Below are positions 1-8,583 of a stretch of 64,000 nucleotides of DNA, one piece after another. The notes under the pieces were generated by a model. It worked only from the letters and a program-made list of their open reading frames with translations, made no database searches and was not told the origin of the DNA. The stretch is from Streptomyces sp. ICC1 (GTDB lineage Bacteria > Actinomycetota > Actinomycetes > Streptomycetales > Streptomycetaceae). The stretch spans positions 7,758,869 to 7,822,868 of the forward strand of contig NZ_CP030287.1 in NCBI RefSeq assembly GCF_003287935.1. Direction: 5' to 3'. Each line of letters begins with the position of its first letter. Position 1 is the stretch's first letter. The position numbers were made by a program, and so were the translations under genes.

Positions 1-254
1 GTTCGCGCACACGAGCCGGTCATATGTCATGCGCTCCTCCTTCCGTCCCCTCGGGTACAACGGCAGCGGGAACGACTCCGTTCCCCTACCACTGTGCCAG
101 CTCCGGCGACATTAGGCGCGGCCCGTCCGGGCAATCGCGGTCGTGCACGCCGGGGACCAGGGGATATATCGGGCAACTCCGGACGCCGGGTCCACACCCC
201 GCGCCTGTTCGCGTATGGTCACGCTCACCTACTCCCGGCGACCGTGGTGCACCC
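1..254. other. Upstream region of ftsE, no gene seen
   Basis: No convincing coding sequence lies here. The region should carry the ftsEX promoter. A TATGGT-like -10 element near 217-222 is a candidate, but no clear -35 is visible. The open frame that runs into ftsE from this region has no family resemblance upstream of the GTG at 255. Confidence 0.5.
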
Positions 255-944
255 GTGATCCGATTCGACAACGTCTCCAAGTCCTACCCGAAGCAGAGCC
301 GTCCCGCACTCAGAGATGTCTCCCTGGACATCGCGAAGGGCGAGTTCGTCTTCCTGGTCGGCTCCTCCGGCTCCGGCAAGTCCACCTTCATGCGGCTCAT
401 CCTGCGCGAGGAGCGGGCGAGCCACGGCCAGGTGCACGTCCTGGGCAAGGACCTCGCCAAGCTCTCCAACTGGAAGGTCCCGCAGATGCGGCGCCAGCTG
501 GGGTGCGTGTTCCAGGACTTCCGGCTCCTGCCCAACAAGTCGGTGGCCGACAACGTGGCCTTCGCCCAAGAGGTCATCGGCCGGCCGCGCGGCGAGATCA
601 AGAAGGCCGTTCCCCAGGTCCTCGAGCTCGTCGGCCTCGGCGGCAAGGAGGACCGGATGCCCGGCGAGCTCTCCGGTGGTGAGCAGCAGCGCGTGGCCAT
701 CGCCCGCGCCTTCGTCAACAGGCCCGCGCTGCTGATCGCGGACGAGCCCACGGGCAACCTGGACCCCCAGACCTCCGTCGGGATCATGAAGCTGCTGGAC
801 CGGATCAACCGGACCGGCACCACCGTGATCATGGCGACCCACGACCAGCAGATCGTCGACCAGATGCGCAAGCGCGTCATCGAACTCGAGCTGGGCCGTC
901 TCGTCCGCGACCAGTCGCGCGGCGTCTACGGCTACCAGCACTGA
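255..944 (+). CDS. ftsE: Cell division ATP-binding protein FtsE
   Basis: This is the ATPase of the FtsEX ABC complex, which couples cell division to peptidoglycan hydrolase activation at the septum. The 229-aa protein has Walker [10 protein letters not shown] near residue 36, the signature [14 protein letters not shown] near 140 and Walker [13 protein letters not shown] just after, all in FtsE order and at normal length. The GTG at 255 was chosen because homology begins at VIRFDNVSK; an open frame extends upstream but resembles nothing. The gene is followed 17 bp later by ftsX, forming the usual two-gene operon. Confidence 0.95.
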   Translation: MIRFDNVSKSYPKQSRPALRDVSLDIAKGEFVFLVGSSGSGKSTFMRLILREERASHGQVHVLGKDLAKLSNWKVPQMRRQLGCVFQDFRLLPNKSVADNVAFAQEVIGRPRGEIKKAVPQVLELVGLGGKEDRMPGELSGGEQQRVAIARAFVNRPALLIADEPTGNLDPQTSVGIMKLLDRINRTGTTVIMATHDQQIVDQMRKRVIELELGRLVRDQSRGVYGYQH

Positions 945-961
945 AAGGCTCCTGAGACGCG

Positions 962-1885
962 ATGCGCGCCCAGTTCGTCATGTCGGAGATCGGGGTCGGT
1001 CTCCGCCGCAATCTGACCATGACCTTCGCGGTCATCATCTCCGTATCCCTGTCGCTGGCCCTGTTCGGCGGCTCCCTGCTCATGCGCGACCAGGTGAGCA
1101 AGATGAAGGGCTACTGGTACGACAAGGTCAATGTCTCGATCTACCTCTGCAACAAGAACGACGCCGAGGCCACCGGCGGCGCCTCCTGCTCCAAGGGCGC
1201 GGTGACGCCCGAGCAGAAGACGGCCCTGGAGACCGAGCTCAAGGGAATGGACCTCGTCGAGAACGTTTCGTACGAGTCCTCCGACGAGGCCTTCAAGCAC
1301 TACAAGGAGCAGTTCGGGCACACCGCCCTGGCCGCCTCCATCACCCCGGACCAGATGCCCGAGTCCTTCCGGGTGAAGCTCAAGCAGCCCGAGAAGTACA
1401 AGGTCATCACGACCTCCTTCTCCGGACGTGACGGAGTCCAGTCGGTCGAGGACCAGCGCACCGTGCTGGACAACCTCTTCAGACTCCTCGGCTACCTCAA
1501 CATCGCCGCCCTCGGCATCATGCTGATCATGCTCATCGTGGCGCTGCTGCTGATCGTCAACACGGTGCGCGTCTCCGCCTTCAGCCGGCGGCGCGAGACC
1601 GGGATCATGCGGCTGGTGGGCGCGTCCAGCTTCTACATCCAGGTGCCGTTCATCATGGAGGCCGCCTTCGCGGGCCTCATCGGCGCCCTCCTCGCCTGCG
1701 GCATGCTCGGCGCCGGCCAGTACTTCGTGATCGACCACGGCGCCGCGCTCCGCGACAAGATGGAGCTCATCAACTTCATCGGCTGGGACTCGGTCCTGAC
1801 CAAGCTGCCGCTGGTGCTCGTCATCGGGGTGCTCATGCCCTCGCTGGCCGCCTTCGTGGCGCTGCGCAAGTACCTGAAGGTGTGA
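962..1885 (+). CDS. ftsX: Cell division permease FtsX
   Basis: This is the membrane partner of FtsE, which transmits ATPase cycling to extracytoplasmic cell-wall hydrolase activators. The protein has 307 aa with one N-terminal transmembrane helix (about residues 20-42), a large extracellular domain (about 45-170) containing Cys residues in LCNKNDAEATGGASCSK, and three C-terminal helices separated by the conserved SRRRETGIMRLVGAS cytoplasmic loop. It sits directly behind ftsE, consistent with co-translation. A strong hairpin just inside the next gene is the probable terminator of this operon. Confidence 0.95.
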   Translation: MRAQFVMSEIGVGLRRNLTMTFAVIISVSLSLALFGGSLLMRDQVSKMKGYWYDKVNVSIYLCNKNDAEATGGASCSKGAVTPEQKTALETELKGMDLVENVSYESSDEAFKHYKEQFGHTALAASITPDQMPESFRVKLKQPEKYKVITTSFSGRDGVQSVEDQRTVLDNLFRLLGYLNIAALGIMLIMLIVALLLIVNTVRVSAFSRRRETGIMRLVGASSFYIQVPFIMEAAFAGLIGALLACGMLGAGQYFVIDHGAALRDKMELINFIGWDSVLTKLPLVLVIGVLMPSLAAFVALRKYLKV

Positions 1886-1940
1886 CAAGCGACCCGTGAG
1901 CGGTCCGGCCGACCAGCCGTACCCGCCGCGGGTCCTGTCC

Positions 1941-1946
1941 TAGACT
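1941..1946 (+). promoter_or_regulatory. -10 box (TAGACT) of the S41 peptidase gene, leaderless type
   Basis: TAGACT lies 7 nt before the ATG at 1954, so transcription should start at or next to the start codon. There is no Shine-Dalgarno sequence. This supports the 1954 start over the internal ATG at 2002. Confidence 0.5.
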
Positions 1947-1953
1947 CGGCGCC

Positions 1954-3165
1954 ATGCCGGGCTTGCCGAGTGTTCCCGCCTTCTGTCCACGGCCCCGCGA
2001 CATGCGTCGCGGGGCCGTTTTGACGTTGGCCTTCCTCGCGGCCGTCGGCGCCGGTGCGTGCACCGGCAGTTGGGACTCCGGCCACGGGGAATCCGCGTCC
2101 TCCCTCCTGGCGGCCCGTACGGGCCCCGCCGTGCCCCCGCCGCGCCCGCCGGCGGACCGCGAGGCGGGCACCGCTGACCGGGACGCGGTGACCCGCGCGG
2201 CCGCCGAGGCCGTCGCCGAGGGCAAGTCGGGCAAGAAGGCCGCCGAGGACGTCGTCAGCCGCAGCGGGGACCGCTGGGGCACCGTGTACGACCAGAGCGA
2301 GTACGAGGCCTTCGCCGACGAGCTCGACGGCCACTGGACCGGCGTCGGCCTGTGGGCCGCCAGGCTGCGCGACGGCCGCGTGGAGATCGACCGGGTCCAG
2401 CCCGGCGGTCCCGCCGCCCGGGCCGGGCTGCGCGCCGGGGACCGGCTGCTGAGCATCGACGGGCAGGGCGTGAGCGGGCTGCGGGTCGGCGAGGTGGTGG
2501 CCCTGCTGCGCGGCGCCGCCGGCACCCCCGTGGTGCTGCACCTGACCCGCGACGGAGCCGATCTCACCGTGACCGTGCGGCGCGAGGAGCTGCGCACGGA
2601 TCCGGTGACCGTACGGGAGCTGCCGGGCGGCATCACGGTCATCAAGGTCGCCTCCTTCACCCGGGGCTCCGGCGAGCGCGTACGGTCCGCCGTCCGCGCC
2701 GCCCCGGCCGGCGGCGGGGTCATGCTCGACCTGCGCGGCAACACGGGCGGGCTGGTCACCGAGGCGGTGACGGCCGCCTCCGCCTTCCTGGACGGCGGGC
2801 TCGTGGCGACGTACGACGTGCGCGGCGCCCAGCACGCCCTCTACGCGTCCCCGGGCGGGGACACGGACCGGCCGCTGGTGGCGCTGATCGACGGCGGCAC
2901 GATGAGCGCGGCCGAGCTGGTCACCGGTGCCCTCCAGGACCGGGGCCGCGCGGTGGCGGTCGGCACCCGCACCTTCGGCAAGGGCTCGGTGCAGATGCCG
3001 ACGGAGCTCCCGGACGGGTCGGTGGCGGAACTGACGGTGGGCACGTACCGCACCCCGGCGGGCCGCAGCCTCGACGGCGGGGGCATCACGCCCGACCTTT
3101 CGGCGGCGGACGGGGTCGAGGATCGGGCCCGAACGGTATTGAGTGGCCTCGGGGTGGGTCCGTAG
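1954..3165 (+). CDS. S41 family C-terminal-processing serine peptidase
   Basis: This is a secreted or membrane-anchored protease of the Ctp/S41 family. The 403-aa protein has an N-terminal signal or lipoprotein-like segment (MRRGAVLTLAFLAAVGAGAC, residues 17-36), a PDZ domain (about 125-195) and a C-terminal S41 domain. The catalytic Ser is in GGTMSAAEL and the general-base Lys in FGKGSVQ. It lies between ftsX and smpB, the usual actinobacterial order. Start 1954 is supported by a -10 box; the alternative ATG at 2002 would begin at the signal peptide but falls inside the loop of a hairpin. The physiological substrate is unknown. Confidence 0.85.
   Translation: MPGLPSVPAFCPRPRDMRRGAVLTLAFLAAVGAGACTGSWDSGHGESASSLLAARTGPAVPPPRPPADREAGTADRDAVTRAAAEAVAEGKSGKKAAEDVVSRSGDRWGTVYDQSEYEAFADELDGHWTGVGLWAARLRDGRVEIDRVQPGGPAARAGLRAGDRLLSIDGQGVSGLRVGEVVALLRGAAGTPVVLHLTRDGADLTVTVRREELRTDPVTVRELPGGITVIKVASFTRGSGERVRSAVRAAPAGGGVMLDLRGNTGGLVTEAVTAASAFLDGGLVATYDVRGAQHALYASPGGDTDRPLVALIDGGTMSAAELVTGALQDRGRAVAVGTRTFGKGSVQMPTELPDGSVAELTVGTYRTPAGRSLDGGGITPDLSAADGVEDRARTVLSGLGVGP
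1989..2021 (+). terminator. Hairpin with T-run inside the start of the S41 gene (ftsEX terminator or attenuator)
   Basis: A perfect 13-bp stem (1989-2001 with 2006-2018, loop ATGC) is followed by TTTT at 2018-2021. It has the form of an intrinsic terminator and lies 104 bp after ftsX, but it is within the first 25 codons of the peptidase gene. Confidence 0.7.
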
Positions 3166-3183
3166 TGCGAAAATGACCGCACT

Positions 3184-3669
3184 ATGGCTAAGGAAACAGG
3201 GCGCAAGCTGATCGCCCAGAACAAGAAGGCGCGGCACGACTACACGATCATCGACACCTACGAGTGCGGTCTCGTGCTCACCGGTACCGAGGTCAAGTCC
3301 CTGCGCCAGGGCCGTGCCTCGCTGGTGGACGGCTTCGTGTCGGTGGAGAGCGGCGAGGCGTGGCTCTACAACGTCCACGTGCCGGAGTACAGCCAGGGCA
3401 CCTGGACCAACCACAGCGCGCGGCGCAAGCGCAAGCTGCTCCTGCACCGCGAGGAGATCGACAAGCTGGAGTCGAAGACGGGGGAGACGGGCAACACGAT
3501 CGTGCCGCTCGCCCTGTACTTCAAGGACGGCCGGGCGAAGATCGAGATCGCGCTGGCGAGGGGCAAGAAGGAGTACGACAAGCGCCAGTCCCTGCGGGAG
3601 AAGCAGGACACGCGCGAGACGAACCGGGTGATCTCGGCCGTGAAGCGCAAGGAGCGCGCCCAGCTTTAA
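3184..3669 (+). CDS. smpB: SsrA-binding protein SmpB
   Basis: SmpB binds tmRNA and delivers it to stalled ribosomes for trans-translation. At 161 aa it is normal length. It shows the OB-fold core with [10 protein letters not shown] near the N-terminus, the typical [11 protein letters not shown] and YSQGTWTNH segments, and a basic tail ending in [25 protein letters not shown] (shown here as scattered matches, not one block). The ssrA gene starts 127 bp downstream, so the two trans-translation components are adjacent. It follows the S41 gene by 18 bp. Confidence 0.95.
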   Translation: MAKETGRKLIAQNKKARHDYTIIDTYECGLVLTGTEVKSLRQGRASLVDGFVSVESGEAWLYNVHVPEYSQGTWTNHSARRKRKLLLHREEIDKLESKTGETGNTIVPLALYFKDGRAKIEIALARGKKEYDKRQSLREKQDTRETNRVISAVKRKERAQL

Positions 3670-3796
3670 TCTCCTGGCACGCGGAGGTCCACTTCGCGTA
3701 CCATGGCGTCAGCACCACGCGCTTGCGGGTGGTGCCGGTCGGTCGGAACGCATGGAGAGCGCCGGCTCGATCTCACAACTGAAGAGTGTGAAACAT

Positions 3797-4185
3797 GGGG
3801 ATGATCGGTTTCGACAGCGGATGTTGATGTAGGGGAAGCGAGCCGAGAAAGCGGCAATGATCTCGTTAACCATATGTCGCAAACAATAATCGCCAACTCC
3901 AAGAGCGATAACTCCCGCTTCACCCTCGCTGCCTAATAACAGTGAGCTGAAGCCTCTGTGAGGAGCGTCAGCCCGGAAGTGGTCCCGGTCCGGATCCTGG
4001 CGTCAATTAGGGATCTAAACCTCTAACCCCGGTCACGGGGGCTAGGGGGAAACCAAACAGTGACTGAGCCCGTCGGAGACTTGTCCGTGTGATCTCCGGG
4101 GCTGAGAAAAGCGCAGCGGAATGCGCTCGGAGAAGCCCTACTTCTGCACCGTTGGACGCGGGTTCGATTCCCGCCATCTCCACAA
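3797..4185 (+). ncRNA. ssrA: Transfer-messenger RNA (tmRNA)
   Basis: This RNA rescues stalled ribosomes with SmpB. The 5' end GGGGATG pairs with CATCTCC near 4175-4181 to form the tRNA-like acceptor stem, and the T-arm GGTTCGATTCCC is present just before it. The mRNA-like part has a resume codon GCC at 3892 and encodes the tag ANSKSDNSRFTLAA, ending in two TAA codons at 3934-3939. Tag ending LAA is the normal ClpXP-type degron. The genomic 3' end reads CAA rather than CCA, so CCA would be added after transcription. Confidence 0.95.
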
Positions 4186-4199
4186 CCCCCATGTTGGGC

Positions 4200-4233
4200 A
4201 AAGGCCCCGCGGCCATCAGGCTGCGGGGCCTTT
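4200..4233 (+). terminator. Intrinsic terminator of ssrA
   Basis: An 11-bp perfect stem AAAGGCCCCGC / GCGGGGCCTTT (4200-4210 with 4223-4233) ends in TTT immediately after the tmRNA. The 160 bp that follow, up to the toxin gene, show no gene. Confidence 0.85.
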
Positions 4234-4390
4234 GTCGTGCCCGAAGCCCCCCCCGTGGGCGAACCGGGTGTCCCGCCCATGCCGGAGAGGACCCCGCGGG
4301 CCCTCCGTGAGGCCATCGCCTTCATGGCCCGCTGGTGGGGCGAGTACGCCATCGCTTCACCTTCGTCCCCCGGGTCCAAGGCCCTCAGGG

Positions 4391-4648
4391 TCAGTAGTGG
4401 TAGCGGGCCTTGAGGATCTTCACTTCCTTGTCGTCCGCCCGGTAGACGAGCCGGTGTTCGTCATCGATCCGGCGGGACCAGTAGCCCGACAGCTCGCCCT
4501 TCAGGGGTTCGGGTTTGCCGATCCCGCCGAACGGGTCGCGCTGGATTTCGCCGATCAGGCGGGTGATCCTGCGGGCCATCTTCCGGTCGGAGGAGAGCCA
4601 GAAGAGGAAGTCGTCCCAGGCCGCGGGGTCGAAGTGGACGCCCCTCAC
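4391..4648 (-). CDS. yoeB: YoeB/Txe family toxin (mRNA endoribonuclease)
   Basis: This is the toxin of a type II pair; YoeB proteins bind the ribosome and cut mRNA at the A site. The 85-aa protein fits the family length. It has the characteristic [13 protein letters not shown] start, the [14 protein letters not shown] segment and the end [13 protein letters not shown]...ILKARYHY, with the catalytic Glu, Arg, His and C-terminal Tyr positions retained. Its ATG overlaps the antitoxin stop codon by 4 bp, showing coupled translation. Nothing suggests loss of activity. Confidence 0.93.
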   Translation of the reverse strand: MRGVHFDPAAWDDFLFWLSSDRKMARRITRLIGEIQRDPFGGIGKPEPLKGELSGYWSRRIDDEHRLVYRADDKEVKILKARYHY

Positions 4649-4920
4649 TCCTCGCCCCCGGCCATCTCCCTCAGCTCGTCCAGTGTCCTGGTGACGGTGA
4701 TGGCACCCTCGCGGTCGCGGGCGACCGCTTCCATCAGGCGCTTCGCGTTCTCCGGAGACCGGAGCAGGTAGACGGTCTCCTGCCAGGAGTCGTAGTCGTC
4801 GGCGGCCATGAGGACGGCGTCGCCGCCCTTGGAGGTGATGCGCACCGGAGTGTGGTCCGTGTTGACGCGCTCGATGAGCGGGAACAGGGTCGCTCTGGCC
4901 TCGCTGGCGCTTATGGACAT
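4645..4920 (-). CDS. yefM: YefM/Phd family antitoxin
   Basis: This 91-aa antitoxin neutralises the downstream YoeB toxin and normally autorepresses the operon through its N-terminal DNA-binding domain. The start [20 protein letters not shown] and the internal [26 protein letters not shown] are typical YefM. The C-terminal half (about 55-91) would wrap around the toxin. The ATG at 4920 fits the family start; the frame is open much further upstream, but that sequence is antisense to the MFS gene. The presumed operator repeats lie just upstream, in the 3' end of the MFS gene. Confidence 0.93.
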   Translation of the reverse strand: MSISASEARATLFPLIERVNTDHTPVRITSKGGDAVLMAADDYDSWQETVYLLRSPENAKRLMEAVARDREGAITVTRTLDELREMAGGEE

Positions 4921-4940
4921 GGCGTCACTCCATTCTCGAA

Positions 4941-4991
4941 GGTACCGATCTACCGTACCAGTCTTGTACCGAAAACCGGTACCAGTCTTGT
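4941..4991 (-). promoter_or_regulatory. Candidate YefM-YoeB autoregulatory operator
   Basis: Two copies of GTACCAGTCTTGT (4955-4967 and 4979-4991) are 24 bp apart, and two GGTACC palindromes (4941-4946, 4978-4983) are interspersed. They lie 20-70 bp upstream of the antitoxin start, where an autoregulated promoter is expected. Binding is inferred, not shown. Confidence 0.45.
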
Positions 4992-6272
4992 CCCGGCAAG
5001 GAGGAAGGCCAGCAGGGCCGCCGCGGCCGGCAGGGCGTACGGGGCGGTCGTGCCGAGGTGGTCGATCGCGGATCCGGCGGCCGCCGAGCCGACCGCGATG
5101 CCCGCGAAGATCGCGGTGACGGCCAGGGTCATCCCCTCGTTCAGCCGGCCCGGCGGGGTCACCGCGTGGACCCGGGACATGGCCGTGACCATGACCGGGG
5201 CCGTGGCCGTGCCGGCGGCCAGCAGGGCCGCGGCGAGGCCGGGCACCGAACCCGCGGCCGCCGCCGCCCACGGCAGCGCCATCGCCCCGGCCAGGACGGC
5301 CAGGCAGACCGGGAGCCCGCGCGGGCGCAGGGTGCCGTACAGCAGGCCGGCCGCGCAGGAGCCCGCCGCCTGGAGGGCGAGGACCGGGCCCGAGAGCGCG
5401 CCGAGGCCGTGGGCGCCGAGGTGGGCGACCGAGGTGATCTCCATCGAGCCGAACATGGTGCCGAGCACGAAGAACAGGGGCAGGAGACGGCCCAGGGCCC
5501 GCAGTGGAGACCGGCCGCGGACCGCGGGCGCCGGCGGGGGCTCCGTGGCCCGGTGGGCGGTGAAGACCAGCATGCCGGTGAGGAGCAGCACGGCGCCCGC
5601 GAGCGTGCCCGCCTCGGGGAAGACGGCCGTGCACAGGAACGCGGCGGCCACCGGCCCGAGCATGTACGCCAGCTCGTCCGCGGCCTGTTCGAAGGACATC
5701 GCGGTGTGGTGCGCGGCCGGTTCGCCCTTCAGCAGGTGCGTCCAGCGGGCGCGGGACATGCCGCCGATGTTGGGGGTGGTCGCGGTGGCGGCGTAGGAGG
5801 CGAAGAGGGTCCAGGCCGGGGCCCCGGTACGGACGCACGCGACGAGGGAGAGCGAGCCGAGGACCGCGATCAGGGTGGCGGGTACGGCGACACGGGCCTG
5901 CCCGTGCCGGTCCACCAGCCGGGCCGTCCAGGGCGCCACGAGCGCGGTGGCCGCCAGGCCGGCCGCCACGACCGCCCCGGCCAGGGCGTACGAGCCGCGC
6001 TGGCCCGCGATCATCATGACGGCGCTGATGCCGAACATGCCCATGGGCAGCCGGGCGATCAGGTTCCCGGTGGTGAAGCCGCGGGTGCCGGGGAGCGCGA
6101 ACAGCCGCCGGTACGGGCCTGCGGCGCGGGCCGGCCGCGCCGCCGGGGCAGAGGGGGAAGCGGAGGGGGAGGCTGAGGCTGAGGCGAGGACCAGCGTGCT
6201 GCCGGTGACGGCCATCAGGGGGGCCGGGCGAGACCGGGTGCGGGGTGGGCGGGCACTGACCGGTACGGTCAT
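4950..6272 (-). CDS. Major facilitator superfamily transporter
   Basis: This is an integral membrane transporter of about 440 aa with roughly 12 predicted helices, for example LMAVTGSTLVLAS, MFGISAVMMIAGQRGSYALAGAVVAAGLAATAL (in parts) and AVTAIFAGIAVGSAAAGSAIDHLG near the C-terminus. The substrate cannot be told. The start at 6272 (MTVPVSARPPRTRS) gives a short Arg/Pro-rich cytoplasmic N-terminus; a longer upstream frame is not convincing. The gene's last 40 bp contain the repeats that probably regulate yefM-yoeB, so the two loci are physically interlocked. It diverges from the DUF2252 gene. Confidence 0.82.
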   Translation of the reverse strand: MTVPVSARPPRTRSRPAPLMAVTGSTLVLASASASPSASPSAPAARPARAAGPYRRLFALPGTRGFTTGNLIARLPMGMFGISAVMMIAGQRGSYALAGAVVAAGLAATALVAPWTARLVDRHGQARVAVPATLIAVLGSLSLVACVRTGAPAWTLFASYAATATTPNIGGMSRARWTHLLKGEPAAHHTAMSFEQAADELAYMLGPVAAAFLCTAVFPEAGTLAGAVLLLTGMLVFTAHRATEPPPAPAVRGRSPLRALGRLLPLFFVLGTMFGSMEITSVAHLGAHGLGALSGPVLALQAAGSCAAGLLYGTLRPRGLPVCLAVLAGAMALPWAAAAAGSVPGLAAALLAAGTATAPVMVTAMSRVHAVTPPGRLNEGMTLAVTAIFAGIAVGSAAAGSAIDHLGTTAPYALPAAAALLAFLLAGTRLVPVFGTRLVR

Positions 6273-6351
6273 GCGTTGCACGACCAACGGCAGTGTCCGA
6301 AATGCATGATCGAAAATGCGATCCACCCCGCGCCACCTGGAGGCACCCGCC

Positions 6352-7677
6352 ATGGCGGTTCCCGAGACGACCGACGAGCAGCGCGCCGAGCAGATACTCG
6401 ACGTGTTCGACATCGCGTTCGGTGAGCTGATCACCGCCGACCCGACCGCCTTCCAGGTCAAGTTCCGGAAGATGGCCGCCTCCGCGTTCGCCTTCTACCG
6501 GGGCACGGCCTGCCTCTTCTACGCCGACCTGGAGCGCGAGCGGCACGGCGGCCCGTACCTGGACGAGCGCACCGGCCGGGTGTGGATCCACGGCGATCTG
6601 CACGCCGAGAACTTCGGCACCTACATGGACTCGAACGGCCGTCTGGTCTTCAACGTCAACGATTTCGACGAGGCGTACGTCGGCCCGTTCACCTGGGACC
6701 TCAAGCGGTTCGCGGCCTCCGTCGCGCTGATCGGCTACACCAAGGCCCTCAGCGACGAGCAGATCAGCGAGCTGGTGCGGACGTACGCGGCCGCCTACCG
6801 CGAGCGCATCCACGCGCTCGCCACCGGCGCCAAGAACGAGGAGGTCCCCTCCTTCACCCTGGACACCGCCGACGGCCCGCTGCTGGACGCCCTGCGCGAC
6901 GCCCGCCGGCGCACCCGCTTCTCGCTCCTCGACTCGATGACCGAGATCCGCGATTTCGAGCGCCGCTTCTCCCCCGGCCCCGGGACCATCGAGCTGGACG
7001 CGGCCACCCGCTACAAGGTGCTCGCCGCCTTCGACGGCTACCTGGAGACCCTCCCCGACGAGTCCCTGGTCCGCCCGGACTCCTACCGGGTCAAGGACGT
7101 GGTGGGCCGCCGGGGCGTGGGGATCGGCTCGGCGGGCCTGCCCTCGTACAACATCCTGCTGGAGGGGCACAGCGACGCCCTGGAGAACGACGTCGTGATC
7201 TACCTCAAGCAGGCGCAGACCCCGGCCGTGTCCCGGCACGTCACCGACCGGGCGGTGCGGGACTACTTCCGGCACGAGGGGCACCGCACGGTGATCTCGC
7301 AGCGCGCCCTCCAGGCGCACGCCGATCCGTGGCTGGGCTGGACCGAGCTGGACGGGGCGGGGCAGCTGGTGGCGGAGGTCTCCCCGTACGCGGTGGACCT
7401 GGACTGGTCCGACCTGGACGACCCGGAGGAGATCGCGGCCGTGGTCGCGGACCTCGGCCGGGCCACGGCGACGATGCACGGCGCGGCGGACGAGCAGCAG
7501 AGCGGCCAGACACTGGTCCCCTTCTCCACCGAGCGGGCCATCGACGCGGCCATCGCCGCGGACGAGGAGGGCTTCGCCCGGCTGCTGGTGGACTTCGCCC
7601 ACGCCTACGGGGCCCGGGCGCGCGCCGACCACCAGATCTTCGTGGACCTCTTCCGCAACGGGCGGATCACTCCGTAG
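6352..7677 (+). CDS. DUF2252 family protein
   Basis: This 441-aa protein belongs to DUF2252, an uncharacterised family with a protein-kinase/aminoglycoside-phosphotransferase-like core. The HGDLHAENFG motif (about residue 82) and NDFDEA (about 101) match the catalytic HGDxHxxN and DFD positions of that fold. The start at 6352 has a good ribosome site (CTGGAGG, 8-9 nt upstream), so it is preferred over the ATG at 6316. Its substrate is unknown. The gene is monocistronic, divergent from the MFS transporter. Confidence 0.85.
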   Translation: MAVPETTDEQRAEQILDVFDIAFGELITADPTAFQVKFRKMAASAFAFYRGTACLFYADLERERHGGPYLDERTGRVWIHGDLHAENFGTYMDSNGRLVFNVNDFDEAYVGPFTWDLKRFAASVALIGYTKALSDEQISELVRTYAAAYRERIHALATGAKNEEVPSFTLDTADGPLLDALRDARRRTRFSLLDSMTEIRDFERRFSPGPGTIELDAATRYKVLAAFDGYLETLPDESLVRPDSYRVKDVVGRRGVGIGSAGLPSYNILLEGHSDALENDVVIYLKQAQTPAVSRHVTDRAVRDYFRHEGHRTVISQRALQAHADPWLGWTELDGAGQLVAEVSPYAVDLDWSDLDDPEEIAAVVADLGRATATMHGAADEQQSGQTLVPFSTERAIDAAIAADEEGFARLLVDFAHAYGARARADHQIFVDLFRNGRITP

Positions 7678-7694
7678 GACCGTGCGCCGGGCGG

Positions 7695-7780
7695 CGGGTA
7701 CCGGACGGGGGGCGGGTACCGGACGGGGGGTGAAAGCCGCGATCCCTCCCGAAAGGCGCGTTCCGCGCCCCTTTCGGGAC
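7695..7780. repeat. Short tandem repeat and terminator-like hairpin after DUF2252
   Basis: CGGGTACCGGACGGGGGG occurs twice in tandem (about 7695-7730). It is followed by an imperfect hairpin whose arms are TCCCGAAAGG and CCCTTTCGGGA (about 7747-7780), the probable terminator of the DUF2252 gene. Confidence 0.5.
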
Positions 7781-7822
7781 CTGCGCCCCGTCCTCACAGG
7801 GACTCGTGGCACACTCGCGGCG

Positions 7823-8518
7823 ATGGACATATCCGGGGTGGGACCACGAGGGCTGCGGGCCGCGCTGTTCAGCGCGTTCGTCGTGCTGCTCTCGGCCGGC
7901 TCGCACGTCCTGATGTCCCGGACCCCGCTGCCGCCCGCCCTGGTGGGCGGGGCCTTCGCCGCCGTGTTCGCGATCGCCTACGCCCTGGCGGGGCGCGAGC
8001 GGGGCCTCGGCCCCATCGCCGGCCTGCTCGTACCGCTGGAGCTGGCCGCCGACACCGTCTTCACCTCCGGCCAGCACCTCTGCTACGGGCCCGCCGGCGG
8101 GCCCGTCTCGGGCCCGCTGCGCGCCATGGGCCTCGCCGACCTGTGCGGCGGCTCGCCCCTGGGCGGTCCGCTGGCCGAGGCGGGCGGGGCCGCCGCCGAC
8201 CCGGGAGCGCTCCTGGCCGCGCCCGGACCGTGGACGCCCTGGCTGCTGCTGGGCGCGCACGTAGGCGTCGGGCTGGTCGCCTCGGTGTGGCTGCGGCACG
8301 GGGAGCGGGCACTGGGACGACTGCTGGACGCGGCCGCCGCCTGCGCCTTCCGGCCGCTGCGGCTGGCCTCGGCCAAAGTGGTGGCGGCCTTCGGCCCGAC
8401 TCCGCGGCGGGCCCTGCGGCCGACGCCCGCGGGCACCGCGGCCCGTACGCGCTTCCCGGCACATTCCGTGGGACGGCGGGGACCTCCCCGCGTACACGGC
8501 GCGCTCGCCCGCGCCTGA
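7823..8518 (+). CDS. Hypothetical integral membrane protein
   Basis: This 231-aa protein has about four hydrophobic segments, including ALFSAFVVLLSAGSHVLM (about 14-31), ALVGGAFAAVFAIAYALAG (about 40-57) and LLLGAHVGVGLVASVWL (about 133-150), and a basic, disordered C-terminal tail. Conserved Gly/Cys positions include GQHLCYGPAGGP. I do not recognise a named family. The start at 7823 is chosen because hydrophobic sequence begins just after it; the upstream frame is low-complexity. It precedes the DsbA-like gene by 65 bp and may share a transcript. Confidence 0.65.
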   Translation: MDISGVGPRGLRAALFSAFVVLLSAGSHVLMSRTPLPPALVGGAFAAVFAIAYALAGRERGLGPIAGLLVPLELAADTVFTSGQHLCYGPAGGPVSGPLRAMGLADLCGGSPLGGPLAEAGGAAADPGALLAAPGPWTPWLLLGAHVGVGLVASVWLRHGERALGRLLDAAAACAFRPLRLASAKVVAAFGPTPRRALRPTPAGTAARTRFPAHSVGRRGPPRVHGALARA

Positions 8519-8583
8519 CGTACGCATGGCAGTCCGCCCTTCCATCCGGCTTCGCTCCGAAGCCACACCCCACGGAGATCACC

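Noticed and set aside
4645..7830. A 1,061-residue minus-strand protein including YefM
   Set aside because: The upstream part is antisense to the DUF2252 and MFS genes. The antitoxin is complete from 4920.
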